From assembly GCA_028023455.1 (NCBI GenBank), contig JAQFVV010000049.1, positions 5,259,149 through 5,323,148 of the forward strand: a DNA stretch of 64,000 nt, read 5' to 3'. Shown here piece by piece: positions 51,886 to 62,975 of this stretch. The position numbers and the translations under genes were made by a program. The DNA is from Epiperipatus broadwayi (taxonomy: Eukaryota > Onychophora > Udeonychophora > Euonychophora > Peripatidae). Every line of letters starts with the position of its first letter. Within the stretch, counting starts at the first letter, position 1. Under the pieces are notes generated by a model. That model did not search any database. It saw nothing but the letters and a program-made list of their open reading frames with translations, and was not told the DNA's origin.

Positions 51886-54202
51886 TTACAAGCTGTTCAA
51901 GTGAATATTTGTTATTACAATTTTGAACATTTATTCACTTTTAATCCATGATCGACTATGCCTTAATTATGCTATGCTATAGAGTAGTAGATTTGCACTC
52001 ATTAGTTTGCAGAGATGATTTTTATGAATTACAACTAATATTTTAATAAGCTAAACATTTCTCTATACAGATAATAGACATACAAAACTAGATTCAAGTT
52101 CAGATCAAAGCTAAAATATTTTCTTATGGACGGTTGAACTGGTGGCTAGCAGTATGACTTCAGATGCTATGATGTTTATACAAATATAATCTGAGTCTGT
52201 CTGTCTTGGATGTGCTTGAACATGGGATTCATTGAGTAATCAGAGCCCAAGGACTGCACTTATTTCTGTGAATAAAAGACAATTATTCCAGGTCATAGGA
52301 ACAGCTAATAAAATATCTGGATTCTTGTGCTGCAGTCTTGAATAAAGATAATGGGGTGGCCCTTAAAACCAAAGCCCATTTTAAAAGGAGAGCTGTCCAA
52401 ATTAATGAAATGGGTGATCTTAACCAAACCCATTTAATACAATAAATACAGCAAGAAGTATAGGCACATATGTGTTTCCCAAGACACATTCACCCCACTG
52501 ACTACATCATTACATAACTACAATTCAGATGCAAAACATTAGTTTCATTCCATGAAACCACCATGAGCCAGTTCATAAAATAGCACTTATAATTACACTA
52601 CCAAAGGAATATTGGAATCTAGTCTGTTAAGCTATCTATATAGACATTTATATAAAGTTAAGAAGGATTACAGTATATTTGGGGAACATTAAAAGATTAA
52701 ATATGAATACTATGCTATATTTTATCTTCTCTGCAAAATATTAATGAAATAGTTTATTTAAAGCCAATCTAACTTTAAGCATTTGTAACAGCTTAATTAC
52801 ATATATATATAGAATAAATGTTACAATTACTCTTTTCAGAGAGGAGTTTAGTATGAGCATTAATAAATGAGTAATTAATCATGAGAACATCTAATCATTT
52901 CTCACTAATTATTTTATGTTAGCAAACTCCATTCTGGAAAACATAGCACAAAAAAATACATAATTTAACTAATATCAACATAGTCTTAATTTATAAAAAA
53001 AAAATTAATAACTAATAAATTATTTATTCACATAAGTTAAATCTAGAATTTGGCTTTACTTTCTCATACTTTAAGTTAAATCAGGCAAGACTTACAAATT
53101 AAAAAGATAAACAAAATAAAAGTTTCATTTAGTTTAATTTTATAACTTGATATTTGGAGATTTAAATCAGTTAATTTAATAAAGTGGCCATTTACATTCA
53201 GTTAGCCAGCTTTATGAGTTTAGGTTGAGTTTAAAATATATGCAGGAATTGGTTACTGCTATGACTTGTAAAGCTACTTGAATGGTTACTTGAACTTGGC
53301 TTGTGTCTCCATTTCTCCAGCAACTGGGCTATAAGTTCTTTATACATATCCACATCTTATAGACCAGCTCTCAGGTTTGGATAGCAAACTTTTCACCAAC
53401 TACTCACAGATTCGCATTATGAAATTTTGTAGACTTGTCAAAACTAAACTTCAGCCGCAGTAGAGGAATCAAAATTTATCAATAAGTCCATTCTTGAATT
53501 AAAATTTACCCATAAGTAAGTAATTAATTACTTATCCTCAACATGCTTGAACAGAGTTTATATAGCTTTTTCTTCCCCTTCCTTTCAACCACCCAACTTG
53601 TTTACCAAGTTTTACTGCTCCCATATGTTTGCCATATATTTTTAATAAAATGAGGGATTCCTGCTGATTTATTAATTTCTCATCCCTATTAAAATTAATT
53701 CCTTCGATCTTGACTAATAGTTAATCAATGTGATTCTAATTTAAAATCATTTTGCTTCTTACTGCTAATTAGACCAAGACCAAGGGAACAGATTATTTTA
53801 ACCACATCTGTTTTTTATTATTATTATTAAAAACTGATTTTAAAATGGTAAACATCTTATCTTATGCGAAACACTTATAGCCAAAATTTATCTTTATATG
53901 CAAAGTAATATAATTTCTACATTAACTATAATAAAATTTAAAATAAAACAAAATTTATAATGCTTTGAAATCTATTTCATTATTTATCTTCAGCATATAT
54001 GTAGGTTTCTGTTACACACTCAGCAAGATTTACATTTATTAAAAAAATAATACACTATATAATATATGCATACACATGATCATTATAATAACAAAATTTC
54101 AAATTTAATCTGAGATACATGAACTTGGGTAGAAAAAAAATATTACTATAGAATATAGTAGGTGAAACAGACTGATAGATAGATCTGACTATTTCAGTAT
54201 AT
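51886..54202. other. No gene recognised
   Basis: Moderately complex non-coding sequence. The blocks 52200-52520 and 53220-53480 are less A+T-rich but have no coherent coding frame. No repeat end was identified. Confidence 0.35.
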
Positions 54203-56164
54203 TGAAGCGTTCAGTGTGTATGAACACACAGAGCTTCATGTTAGTTGGTAAAATTAGTATACATATATATATTTTAAAACTCAAATATCTAATTTTTCAT
54301 TTTTTTATTTTTGTTTGTTTCATAAAGGGGATATATGCAGGTGCAGGTGTATGACTTTACGAATGAGTGGACTTATGTATGTGTAAATTGTTCTATTGAA
54401 ATGCATTTTTTTATGTATATGTTTTTGAAAAGAAAAATATATTTCCATTGTCGTATATCTTTATCCTAAAGGCGGTTCATTCCTTGCGAATAACATTTTG
54501 ATGCTCTGCTTTTTTTTTTCATAAACATTCCAAAAAATATAGTTGCATGTAGGTGTGAATTAATTTTTCTCATCTCGATTGTGTCACCTATTTTTGGTAA
54601 AAGATCAACCCAGCTAGTTGCATGGGAGTGTTGAATTGTTTTCTTGTCTTTAAACTGATGTAAATCATAAAAATCTTCAAACTGATGTAATTCAAAAAAG
54701 GAAAAATCAATCATGCGGTCTGTTTTAGTTTCTAACCAAGGAAAATATATTATAGGTGTTAAATATATATATATAGAAAACAAAGCCTTGCTTAGAAAAA
54801 AAGTTATTATAAATAGAGCAAAGAAAAAGAATCAGAGATTCAAATTATTCAAAGGCAAGCAGTGAGAGAAATTGATTCAAATTATTCAAAGTCAAGCAGT
54901 GAGAGTAATTATTAAAAGTCAAGCAGTTAGAGAGGAAAAAAGTTGTTGGTAGTAAGAAAGTTGGTGGTTTTTTTTTAAGAAAAGTGAGTCTCAACTACTA
55001 GTGCAATTGACTACATTTTAAGTGGAGAAAAGACCCATGATATGGCTTTTGAGTAGTACAAATTGCTTTTCCCTTCTCTGGAAAGTCTCTGGAAAAATGT
55101 ATCTAAAGAAGAGGAGGAGAGACAAATCCCATGCTGCTGCTAGGAAAGAAAATGGAGAATCAACAGCGAATTCAGTCTATCCTGAGTCCGATAAAGCCAA
55201 AGACCGATCCTAATAATTAATGAACCTGGAAAAAATATCTGCCTCAATCAAAGTGACACAATGATCCATCGAAGAAAAATAGAGAAGCAACCTGAAGCCA
55301 GTCTATCCTGAGTCCAGTGAAGCCCAAGGCCGACCCTGTCAATGAATGAATCGGTAAAAAAAATCTGCATCAAGCAAAGTGACACCGTAATCTATCGCAA
55401 GTATAAACTTTCTATCTTTAAAAAAGAAAAAAATATTTATATCTTAAAAATACCTTCTATAAAAAAAAAAAAAATGCGAACATTTAATTTCATTAGATTC
55501 ATAAAATTCGCAAAAGACTATCTTAAGAAAATGTGTTTCAAAAGGACGGTTATATATATATATATATGAGTGTTTAGTTTATTTTTATTATTATTTTAAC
55601 AAGTCAATTTAAATTTTAACCATTACTTATTAATGGTTCAAACAACAGAAAAAAGTGTAATGTATAATTCTAAGTAGGACAAAAAGATTATTAGAGAGTT
55701 TAAAATTGCAGCTTTTCTATGTTTTATTTTGAGATATGCCGGTATGTTCTTTTAAGTATAATATATATTTGATTGATTAATTTCTTTGTGCCAATTTAGT
55801 TAAATATGGGTATAAATGATATTACACTGTGAAACTAATTTATATATAAATTTGTTTGTTTTATCCCGAATCTAGAGTGGGAAATGGGTAACGATTTTTA
55901 TAGTAAAAAAATAAGAAACAGTCAAAGTTAAATTTCGTAAATCGGTCTAATTCTGGCTTCATGAAAAATGTCATTTATTTAATAATAAAAAAGAGAGATA
56001 TAAAAGACATCAAATATCTGTATAAAAAAAAAAAATCCGCCCTCTTCCCGCATATGCATAATCACAGTATCTTGGTAAAGAAATTTAAAATATAAATAAG
56101 TGTTCAAATTATTTTATTTGATTTAGATTAAGATTCTTTGTGACAAATAAAGAAGGTAGAATGG
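54203..56164 (+). repeat. Long direct repeat, left copy (LTR-like, ~1.96 kb)
   Basis: Nearly identical to 61043-62970 along its whole length. The shared start is tgaag(c/t)gttcagtgtgtat and the shared end agaaggtagaatgg. It contains a palindromic gttcagtgtgtatgaac, three short tandem units (tcaaattattcaaagtcaag, 54838-54930) and a tandem repeat of about 125 bp (55168-55410, with agtctatcctgagtcc twice). The right copy has a ~35-bp deletion relative to this one (near 55128). aataaa occurs at about 56146. The outer flank is tatat (54198-54202), matching the base after the right copy. It could be an LTR or one half of a segmental duplication. Confidence 0.8.
54466..54783 (-). other. Small open frame inside the long direct repeat
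   Basis: A minus-strand frame of ordinary composition (for example WLETKTDRMIDFSFFELHQF and SHATSWVDLLPKIGDTIEM). It is retained in the right-hand repeat (61359-61706) with few substitutions but a different C-terminus caused by a small indel. I recognise no family. Its retention may simply reflect how recently the two copies diverged. Confidence 0.3.
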
Positions 56165-57011
56165 TATATATATATAAGTGTGTATGCATTTATTTAAATG
56201 TAAAAATAATAATAATAATAATAATGCTAGTTCTTCTTTTAAAATTTAAAATAGACAATATTATTTATTGTAAAGATATGGGTTATCTCACCCTATATGT
56301 ATATTTAGTGAGGCATGCATTTGGGAAAAGAAATATCTCAGCAGTAGTATTTTTTTTGCCTCTTTAGCATTTAATAGTTAAGATTCATATTTGAAATACT
56401 TGGGCATTTTATAGCCTATAAGATATGGTTGTCGGATTTCTCCATTATTACTTATTAAAGACAGGTTTAGGAAAAACATCTATGCAGATATAAATTAATG
56501 CTTTTAATGGGCAAATATATCAGTAGCTTAATACATTGATCTGTGCCTATATGGCTTTTAATAATAAAATATGTTGAGTATTGCTGTGCGGTCTGCCACG
56601 CGGATATTTTACCGATCTTGGCGATACGAGATAGACATGCCTTTCTTTGAGCTGATGAATGGGTATACTCTATAAAGATAGTGATTCAAAACCCACGCTC
56701 TATTATTTCCTACACAAGCCAAGCTGAATGCGGATGTGTTACTATAGGAATATATACATTACTGCTTGACAAAGAAGATTGGCCCATGTTTGCCAATGTT
56801 AATAATATAGCCAGCACAGGATTCAAACCCCGACGCTACTGAACGCTGTAATTAGATTTCTTAATCATACCTGTTGTTAATTCTGTGGGAAATAGATAAG
56901 CCATATTTTTCATATAATTATTAATAATAAAGGGTAATAAAATTATGCTTTTGTCCATAACTCCTGCTGAGAAGACTAACAATAAAATATTATAATGACA
57001 AATACATATAT
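56165..57011. other. Spacer with a tRNA-like sequence
   Basis: Includes a higher-G+C block (56575-56850) with gtctgccacgcggatatttt. On the minus strand a B-box-like ggtttgaatcc lies near 56816-56830. It may be a SINE fragment. No working tRNA is visible. Confidence 0.35.
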
Positions 57012-57121
57012 ACTCTACTTCCCCTATGTATGTAAACACATGCATAAATTTATTATATATATTCATACTCTACTTCCCCTATGTATGTAAACACATGCAT
57101 AAATTTATTATATATATTCAT
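57012..57121. repeat. 55-bp tandem duplication
   Basis: Two identical adjacent units beginning actctacttcccctatgtat (57012-57066 and 57067-57121). Confidence 0.93.
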
Positions 57122-58084
57122 TTGGCCTCTAACTTAATATAACCAGGTGTTGTGTTTGCTCTCCAAAATTGGCATATTAATTTTATAGTGGCATATTTCT
57201 TGATAAAATATTATCACTCTCAATATAAAATTTCATTTTATGCTGACACACAGTATAATACTGATTATTTACTGTGCGTGTAACTATCACTTCTAGTTAA
57301 TTTTTTTTTTTTTTGTATTGAATCACAATTGTTATTGTCATGAAATCCAGTATGATTTCATTGTAACGCACACACGCACATCTAATACTGAGGTTCATTA
57401 TTGTAATTATTATTTTATATATTTCACAACCTTAATTGTCATTATTGACAGGTGACCTCTTTTAAAATCATATATTTATTTTGGTGATATTGAAATTATG
57501 TACTATGATCACTATTGATCATCAAACATTGTAATTGTTATTTATTTTTTTGGTTTAAAAAATGTAATCCCATACATGGATCATGATTAGATCCAAACAT
57601 GATTGTTATTTATTATATTTTCTAATTGTATTAATAAATTGTATATATCTATACTGTTGTCATGTCATTCCCTGGTTCATCATATCCACTCATCTATATC
57701 CACATTTGATTAAATCATATGTATGTATTCAAAACCTATGAAAGATTAATAATAATAGTTTAAGCTATATCAAAGTATTTAGTAGTGAGTATTTTAGATT
57801 AAATTAATAAAATCTAGTGCATGATAGGCTAAGTGTAATTTGAGAGTCCTTGTTTCTACCCTGACCTCCGGGACCGAAGAAAAACAATGACCATTAGTAG
57901 CATCAGGAGCGTTGGTTGGATAGAGATTTTTGGAGCACTGGCAAATAGATTAAAGCTTAGTACTGTTCCGTGACTACCATCTCCTGAACATGCTGGGTTT
58001 GAAGTAATTTTGCTAGGTCTCTGAATCTTGTTGGCTAATCATACAATTCTGAACGTTACAGGGTGGGTATTTTTTTTCCGGGCT
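57122..58084 (+). other. Probable upstream end of the Gypsy-like element; LTR not delimited
   Basis: The sequence becomes G+C-richer from about 57840 (ccctgacctccgggaccgaa), as if entering an element. A 5' LTR would be expected to end just before the primer-binding-site match at 58085. I could not find its start, nor a second copy downstream of the integrase. Confidence 0.35.
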
Positions 58085-58102
58085 TGGAGTCCAATGTGGG
58101 GC
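58085..58102 (+). promoter_or_regulatory. Primer-binding-site match to tRNA-Lys
   Basis: TGGAGTCCAATGTGGGGC matches the known lysine-tRNA primer-binding site TGGCGCCCAACGTGGGGC at 15 of 18 positions. Two of the three changes are C to T and one is C to A, plausible decay. It lies 0.8 kb upstream of the gag-like frame. A weaker second candidate (tggcgcccagagataatc) is at 58310-58327. Confidence 0.6.
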
Positions 58103-58913
58103 TATGATTATATAAACTCACACACCCTGAGCACCTGAGCCATGATTTTGATTTAAAATTTTTTATGTAAAATATGTAGAGATAATTTTCAGGTTTAATG
58201 CCAATATGAGGCAATTGTATTTATTCACTCACTTCCATTAAAATATAGAGATTGTTTCTCAAGCCTTTTACATGGGTTTTGATGCTGTATGAAATTGTGG
58301 TTGGTGACATGGCGCCCAGAGATAATCTTTGAAAAAGAATTTTTTTTCAGGTTACTCTAAATAAATTTTGTCATCAGCCAGAATTCCAATAATCATTGTG
58401 GATATTACTTTGGTGTTTGGATTGATGATGATGGGAGACACAGACTGATGTGGATATAAACAAAAGGGGGGTGACATTGGAGTAATAGATTGTGATGATT
58501 GTGTGAAAGTTGTCATTTTTAGATCTTAGCAGTTTTCTGGGCACAGCAGAACAAGCAACCTGTAAACAAGGGGGGCAGTGACTGGTTTTAAGAGGGTAAG
58601 AGAATTTTTTTTATATACTTTTTATATATATCTATATACAAATTTGTTTTGATTTGTTTTTATGGGACATGTGATATTGTGTCAGTTGAATAGTAGATAG
58701 GCAGGCATGGACTTAGGCTAAATATAAGGAAAGGAGCAGGCAGCATATGAGAATGATGGGGAAAAAGATGCAGGTGCATAGGAGATCAGAGAGAGAGAAG
58801 GTATAACCTTTTACGAAAATTTAAAGTAGTATTATAAAGAGAAAATTGTTAAAATAGATAGTTATAGTAAGCAAGCCATTGTGTTTAAACAAAAATAGAA
58901 AGGAAGGAAAATA

Positions 58914-59483
58914 ATGGAGAGTGACAAGGTACAAGAAATGTATGAAGCGGAGACAGATGGGAGCAGTAGCATTGATGAGAGCCCTGTGGAGGAACTGGTG
59001 ATGGCTGAGAAGATTAAAGAGTCACCCCTTGTCCCAAAGAACCAAAACCAAGAGGAGTGTCTGGGGATTCGAGACCTATACCAGCTGATGTTAACCATGA
59101 ATATACAGAGTAAAGAGGAAAACAGTAAGAGAGAAGAGGAAAACAGTAAGAGAGCAGAAGAGATGAAGAGTGAATATTCTAAGATAGAAGAGATAATAAG
59201 TGAATGCAAGAAGAATGTAGAAGAAACTCGAAAGAAGATAGATGACTGGTGGAAAAAAGGTCAAACAGAGAGGGAGGAGATTAAAGAGGAATGCAGAAAG
59301 GGGGCTGAGAAAATAAATAGAGGAGTAGATGATCTGGGAAATACTCCACAGGGGAACTCCAAGACCATCCAATAGGAAGTGCAGAATGTACAAGGACAGC
59401 AGGAGGAAATAAAGGACTTGCAACCTGATCAACTGGGAAATATTGAGACAGTATACCAAGTAGCAATTCAAAAACCACCTGTT
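58914..59483 (+). pseudogene. Gag-like frame of a Ty3/Gypsy element, N-terminal part
   Basis: It starts at ATG 58914 after a purine-rich leader (aaaggaaggaaaataatgg). The first ~60 residues are acidic. After LYQLMLTMNI comes a long, highly charged coiled coil (repeated EENSKR, then EEIISECKKNVEE), the usual N-terminal style of invertebrate Gypsy gag proteins. A TAG at 59373-59375 interrupts the frame after 153 codons, but the same frame stays open beyond it to 60149. The capsid core and zinc knuckle expected of a complete gag are missing, because the frame passes into the captured muscle-protein sequence. The gag assignment rests on style and on the integrase fragment downstream. Confidence 0.6.
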
Positions 59484-60339
59484 CAATCTGTTCAGATATT
59501 ACCAGAGGTGGAAGTTAGGGAACTCCAAAGTGCTGAATTAGTGTATGAAAGTGCTGAATTAGTGTGTGAAACTTTCAGTGAAAAAGCTATGGTAGAATGG
59601 GAGAAAGAAACACAGACGCTTCCAGAGGAAGAGAAATACAACCTCATTGCTGACGATCAAAAAAGAATATCAATCACTAATAAGGTTATGGATGATGTAA
59701 AATGTAGTTATTCTGTGGATGATAACAGCATAACAGCAGAAGTCAAAGATCTAGTCAAACCAAAAGCTTCAATGACTCCACAGATAGTCGATTGTGATAA
59801 AACTGTAGTTACAATCAAATGGGATGAACCTGAGAAGGATGATGGCATTTCCATGTGTAATTATGTAATTGAAAGATGTGATAATATTAGTTTAAGATGG
59901 GTTACACTCAATGTTGGTTTTGAAATAAGTGAAACTTACTACACTGTAACAGGTTTAACTGAAGGTTTAGAGTATGAGCCCAGAGTGATTGTCCAAAATG
60001 CTGCAGGTATGGGAAAGCCCTCACCTCTATCTAAAGCCATCAAAGCCAAGGCATCATTTGTTGCTAAACCCCTAACCATGATGAAAAGGTTAAATGATGT
60101 TAATGTTTATATTCATAAAGATGTGACTCTTCAGTGCAAATTTAAGTGATCTTTTGCCTACCATCATGTGGTGTATGGATGGAAAGGGACCTGAACCTAG
60201 CAATAAGTGCTTGATGAGTTGTATGAAAGCTACAATGACAATGGCTATTGTTAAAGCTAGCATGGAGGATTCTGGAAAGTTTTTTGATGAAATAAGTGAG
60301 GATGTGAAAAATAAGCATGAGAGTTGGGTAAAGCTGATT
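59484..60339 (+). pseudogene. Captured Ig-FN3-Ig segment of the twitchin/projectin/titin family
   Basis: In host muscle these domains build giant sarcomeric proteins. Here they sit between gag-like and integrase sequence. Ig 1 (about 59484-59756) shows VEVRELQSAEL, VEWEKETQTLPEEEKYNL and a strand-F-like CSYSV. The FN3 domain (about 59760-60050) shows TIKWDEPEKDDGI, NYVIER and a YEPRVIVQNAAGMGKPS signature. Ig 2 begins at about 60060 with VAKPL and VTLQC. After a frameshift near 60147 it continues with PTIMWCMDGK and KASMEDSGKFF, where Asp replaces the strand-F Cys. No intron interrupts the three domains, pointing to capture of spliced RNA. A 21-bp tandem duplication (59529-59570) lies in Ig 1. 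Confidence 0.8.
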
Positions 60340-60753
60340 AACTGTAAAGATACTCAGGCCATTAACTTTACACCAACCTACTTTCATGTTGGTCATGGCT
60401 TCCAGAATATGAAAACCCCACTATCAACAGAGAGGAAGAGAATTGACAAATGAGACCATAAGGAAGCCTTGGAACACTTACAGACAACTGCAGAAAAACA
60501 AAGAAAGAGGGGCATACAACCATTTGATTTCCAAGTAGTTGACCATGTGTGGCAGCACATACAAGATGTTGGGAACTCACGGCAGGATCAGTATAAGAAG
60601 TTCTTTCCATTATATTGTAAGCCTTTCAAAATAACAAAGGTTTGTGGAAGAAATGTATTTCTACTTCAGGACCATAAAGGCATAAAGGGAACATATAATG
60701 CCCGGAGTTTAAAGCCCTACCACCAGGTATCTCCAGATCCAGGAAAAATTTAA
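60340..60753 (+). pseudogene. Ty3/Gypsy integrase C-terminal fragment
   Basis: It resumes retroelement coding in the frame of the second half of Ig 2. NFTPTYFHVGHGF matches the conserved TGFTPxxLxxGxxx segment that follows the integrase catalytic core. After a TGA at 60451-60453, the tail reads TAEKQRKRGIQPFDF and then KFFPLYCKPFKITKV, the GPY/F-type module. KGTYNARSLKPYHQ is a common Gypsy integrase ending. The catalytic Asp-Asp-Glu core, reverse transcriptase, RNase H and protease are absent from the whole interval, so this element depended on others for mobility. Confidence 0.8.
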
Positions 60754-60859
60754 AAGAGTCTTAGAAAACAAAAGGTAATGATGGGTACTGATTTTTAAAT
60801 GAATAGGGACCATGAATTTTCAAATTATTTCTTAAGTATATAGCTATGTAAAATTTTTT

Positions 60860-60869
60860 GTGGGGGAAT
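60860..60869 (+). promoter_or_regulatory. Polypurine-tract-like run
   Basis: gtgggggaat follows a T-run about 105 bp after the integrase stop and is followed by tatatgtagtc. The position and the preceding T-run resemble the primer for plus-strand synthesis before a 3' LTR. The candidate LTR start (tg at 60875) has no upstream partner that I could find, so this is tentative. Confidence 0.35.
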
Positions 60870-61042
60870 ATATATGTAGTCAATCACTAACCATAGAATA
60901 GATCACTATATTTTATTATGAAGCAGTTGGTTACTCTTTAGTTTAAACTTCAAGGGTCTCTGGTGTGAAAAAAAAAGGATTTTACCAGAGTAGGTTTGAT
61001 CATTTTTTTGTTGTTTTTTTGCTTTTCGTAACTTGAGGGATA

Positions 61043-62970
61043 TGAAGTGTTCAGTGTGTATGAACACACAGAGCTTCATGATAGTTGGTAAAATTAGTAT
61101 ACATATATATATTTTAAAACTCAAATATCTAATTTTTCATTTTTTTATTTTTGTTTGTTTCATAAAGGGGATATATGCAGGTGCAGGTGTATGACTTTAC
61201 GAATGAGTGGATTTATGTATGTGTAAATTGTTCTATTGAAATGCATTTTTTTATGTATATGTTTTTGAACAGAAAAATATATTTCCATTGTCGTATATCT
61301 TTATCCTAAAGGCGGTTCATTCCTTGCGAATAACATTTTGATGCTCTGCTTTTTTTTTTCATAAACATTCCGAAACAAATATAGTTGCATGTAGGTGTAA
61401 ATTAATTTTTCTCATCTCGATTGTGTCACCTATTTTTGGTAAAAGATCAACCCAGCTAGTTGCATGGGAGTGTTGAATTGTTTTCTTATCTTTAAACTGA
61501 TGTAAATCATAAAAATCTTCAAACTGATGTAATTCAAAAAAGGAAAAATCAATCATGCGGTTTGTTTTAGTTTCTAACCAAGGAAAATATATTATAGGTG
61601 TTAAATATATATATATATATATAGAAAACAAAGCCTTGCTTAGAAAAAAAGTTATTATAAATAGAGCAAAGAAAAAGAACCAGAGATTCAAATTATTCAA
61701 AGTCAAGCAGTGAGAGTAATTGATTCAAATTATTCAAAGTCAAGCAGTGAGAGTAATTATTAAAAGTCAAGCACTTAGAGAGTAAAAAAAGTTGTTGGTA
61801 GTAAGAAAGTTGGTGTTTTTTTTTAAAGAAAATTGAGTATCAACTACTAGTGCAATTGACTACATTTTAAGCAGAGAAAAGACCCATGATATGGCTTTTG
61901 AGTAGTACAAATTGCTTTTCCCTTCTCTGGAAAGTCTCCGGAAAAATGTATCTAAAGAAGAGGAGGAGAGAATCAACAGTGAAGTTAGTCTATCCTGAGT
62001 CCGATAAAGCCAAAGATCGATCCTAATAATTAATGAACCTGGTAAAAAATATCTGTCTCAATCAAAGTGACACAATGATCCATCGAAAAAAAATAGAGAA
62101 GCAACCTGAAGCCAGTCTATCCTGAGTCCAGTGAAGCCCAAGGCTGACCCTGTCAATGAATGAATCGGTAAAAAAAATCTGCATCAAGCAAAGTGACACC
62201 GTAATCTATCGCAAGTATAAACTTTCTATCTTTAAAAAAGAAAAAATTATTTATATCTTAAAAATACCTTCTATAAAAAAAAAAAAAAATGCGAACATTT
62301 AATTTCATTAGATTCATAAAATTCGCAAAAGACTATCTTAAGAAAATGTGTTTCAAAAGGACGGTTATATATATATGAGTGTTTAGTTTATTTTTATTAT
62401 TATTTTAACAAGTCAATTTAAATTTTAACCATTACTTATTAATGGTTCAAACAACAGAAAAAAGTGTAATGTATTATTCTAAGTAGGACAAAAAGATTAT
62501 TAGAGAGTTTAAAATTGCAGCTTTTCTATGTTTTATTTTGAGATATGCCGGTATGTTCTTTTAAGTATAATATATATTTGATTGATTAATTTCTTTGTGC
62601 CAATTTAGTTAAATATGGGTATAAATGATATTACACTGTGAAACTAATTTATATATAAATTTGTTTGTTTTATCCCGAATCTAGAGTGGGAAATGGGTAA
62701 TGATTTTTATAGTAAAAAAATAAGAAACAGTCAAAGTTAAATTTCGTAAATCGGTCTAATTCTGGCTTCATGAAAAATGTCATTTATTTAATAATAAAAA
62801 AGAGGTAGAAAAGAAATCAAATATCTGTATATAAAAAAAAATCCGTTCTTTTCCCGCATATGCATAATCACAGTATCTTGGTAAAGAAATTTAAAATATA
62901 AATAAGTGTTCAAATTATTTTATTTGATTTAGATTAAGATTCTTTGTGACAATTAAAGAAGGTAGAATGG
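61043..62970 (+). repeat. Long direct repeat, right copy (LTR-like, ~1.93 kb)
   Basis: Matches 54203-56164 from tgaagtgttcagtgtgtatg to agaaggtagaatgg, with scattered single-base changes, a ~35-bp deletion (near 61970) and small length changes in A- and TA-runs. It is followed by tatat (62971-62975), the same five bases that precede the left copy. The high similarity shows the two copies separated recently. Confidence 0.8.
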
Positions 62971-62975
62971 TATAT

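Noticed and set aside
52283-52489. 68-residue minus-strand open frame in moderately G+C-rich DNA
   Set aside because: No motif recognised and no flanking coding signal; adjacent frames look equally plausible.
58914-60753. A host muscle gene (twitchin-like) rather than a retroelement
   Set aside because: The domains are flanked on both sides by retroelement coding in the same orientation, lack introns and are broken by stops and a frameshift.
60875-61042. 3' LTR of the Gypsy-like element after the polypurine-like run
   Set aside because: No matching sequence could be found upstream of the primer-binding-site match, so it is not listed as an LTR.
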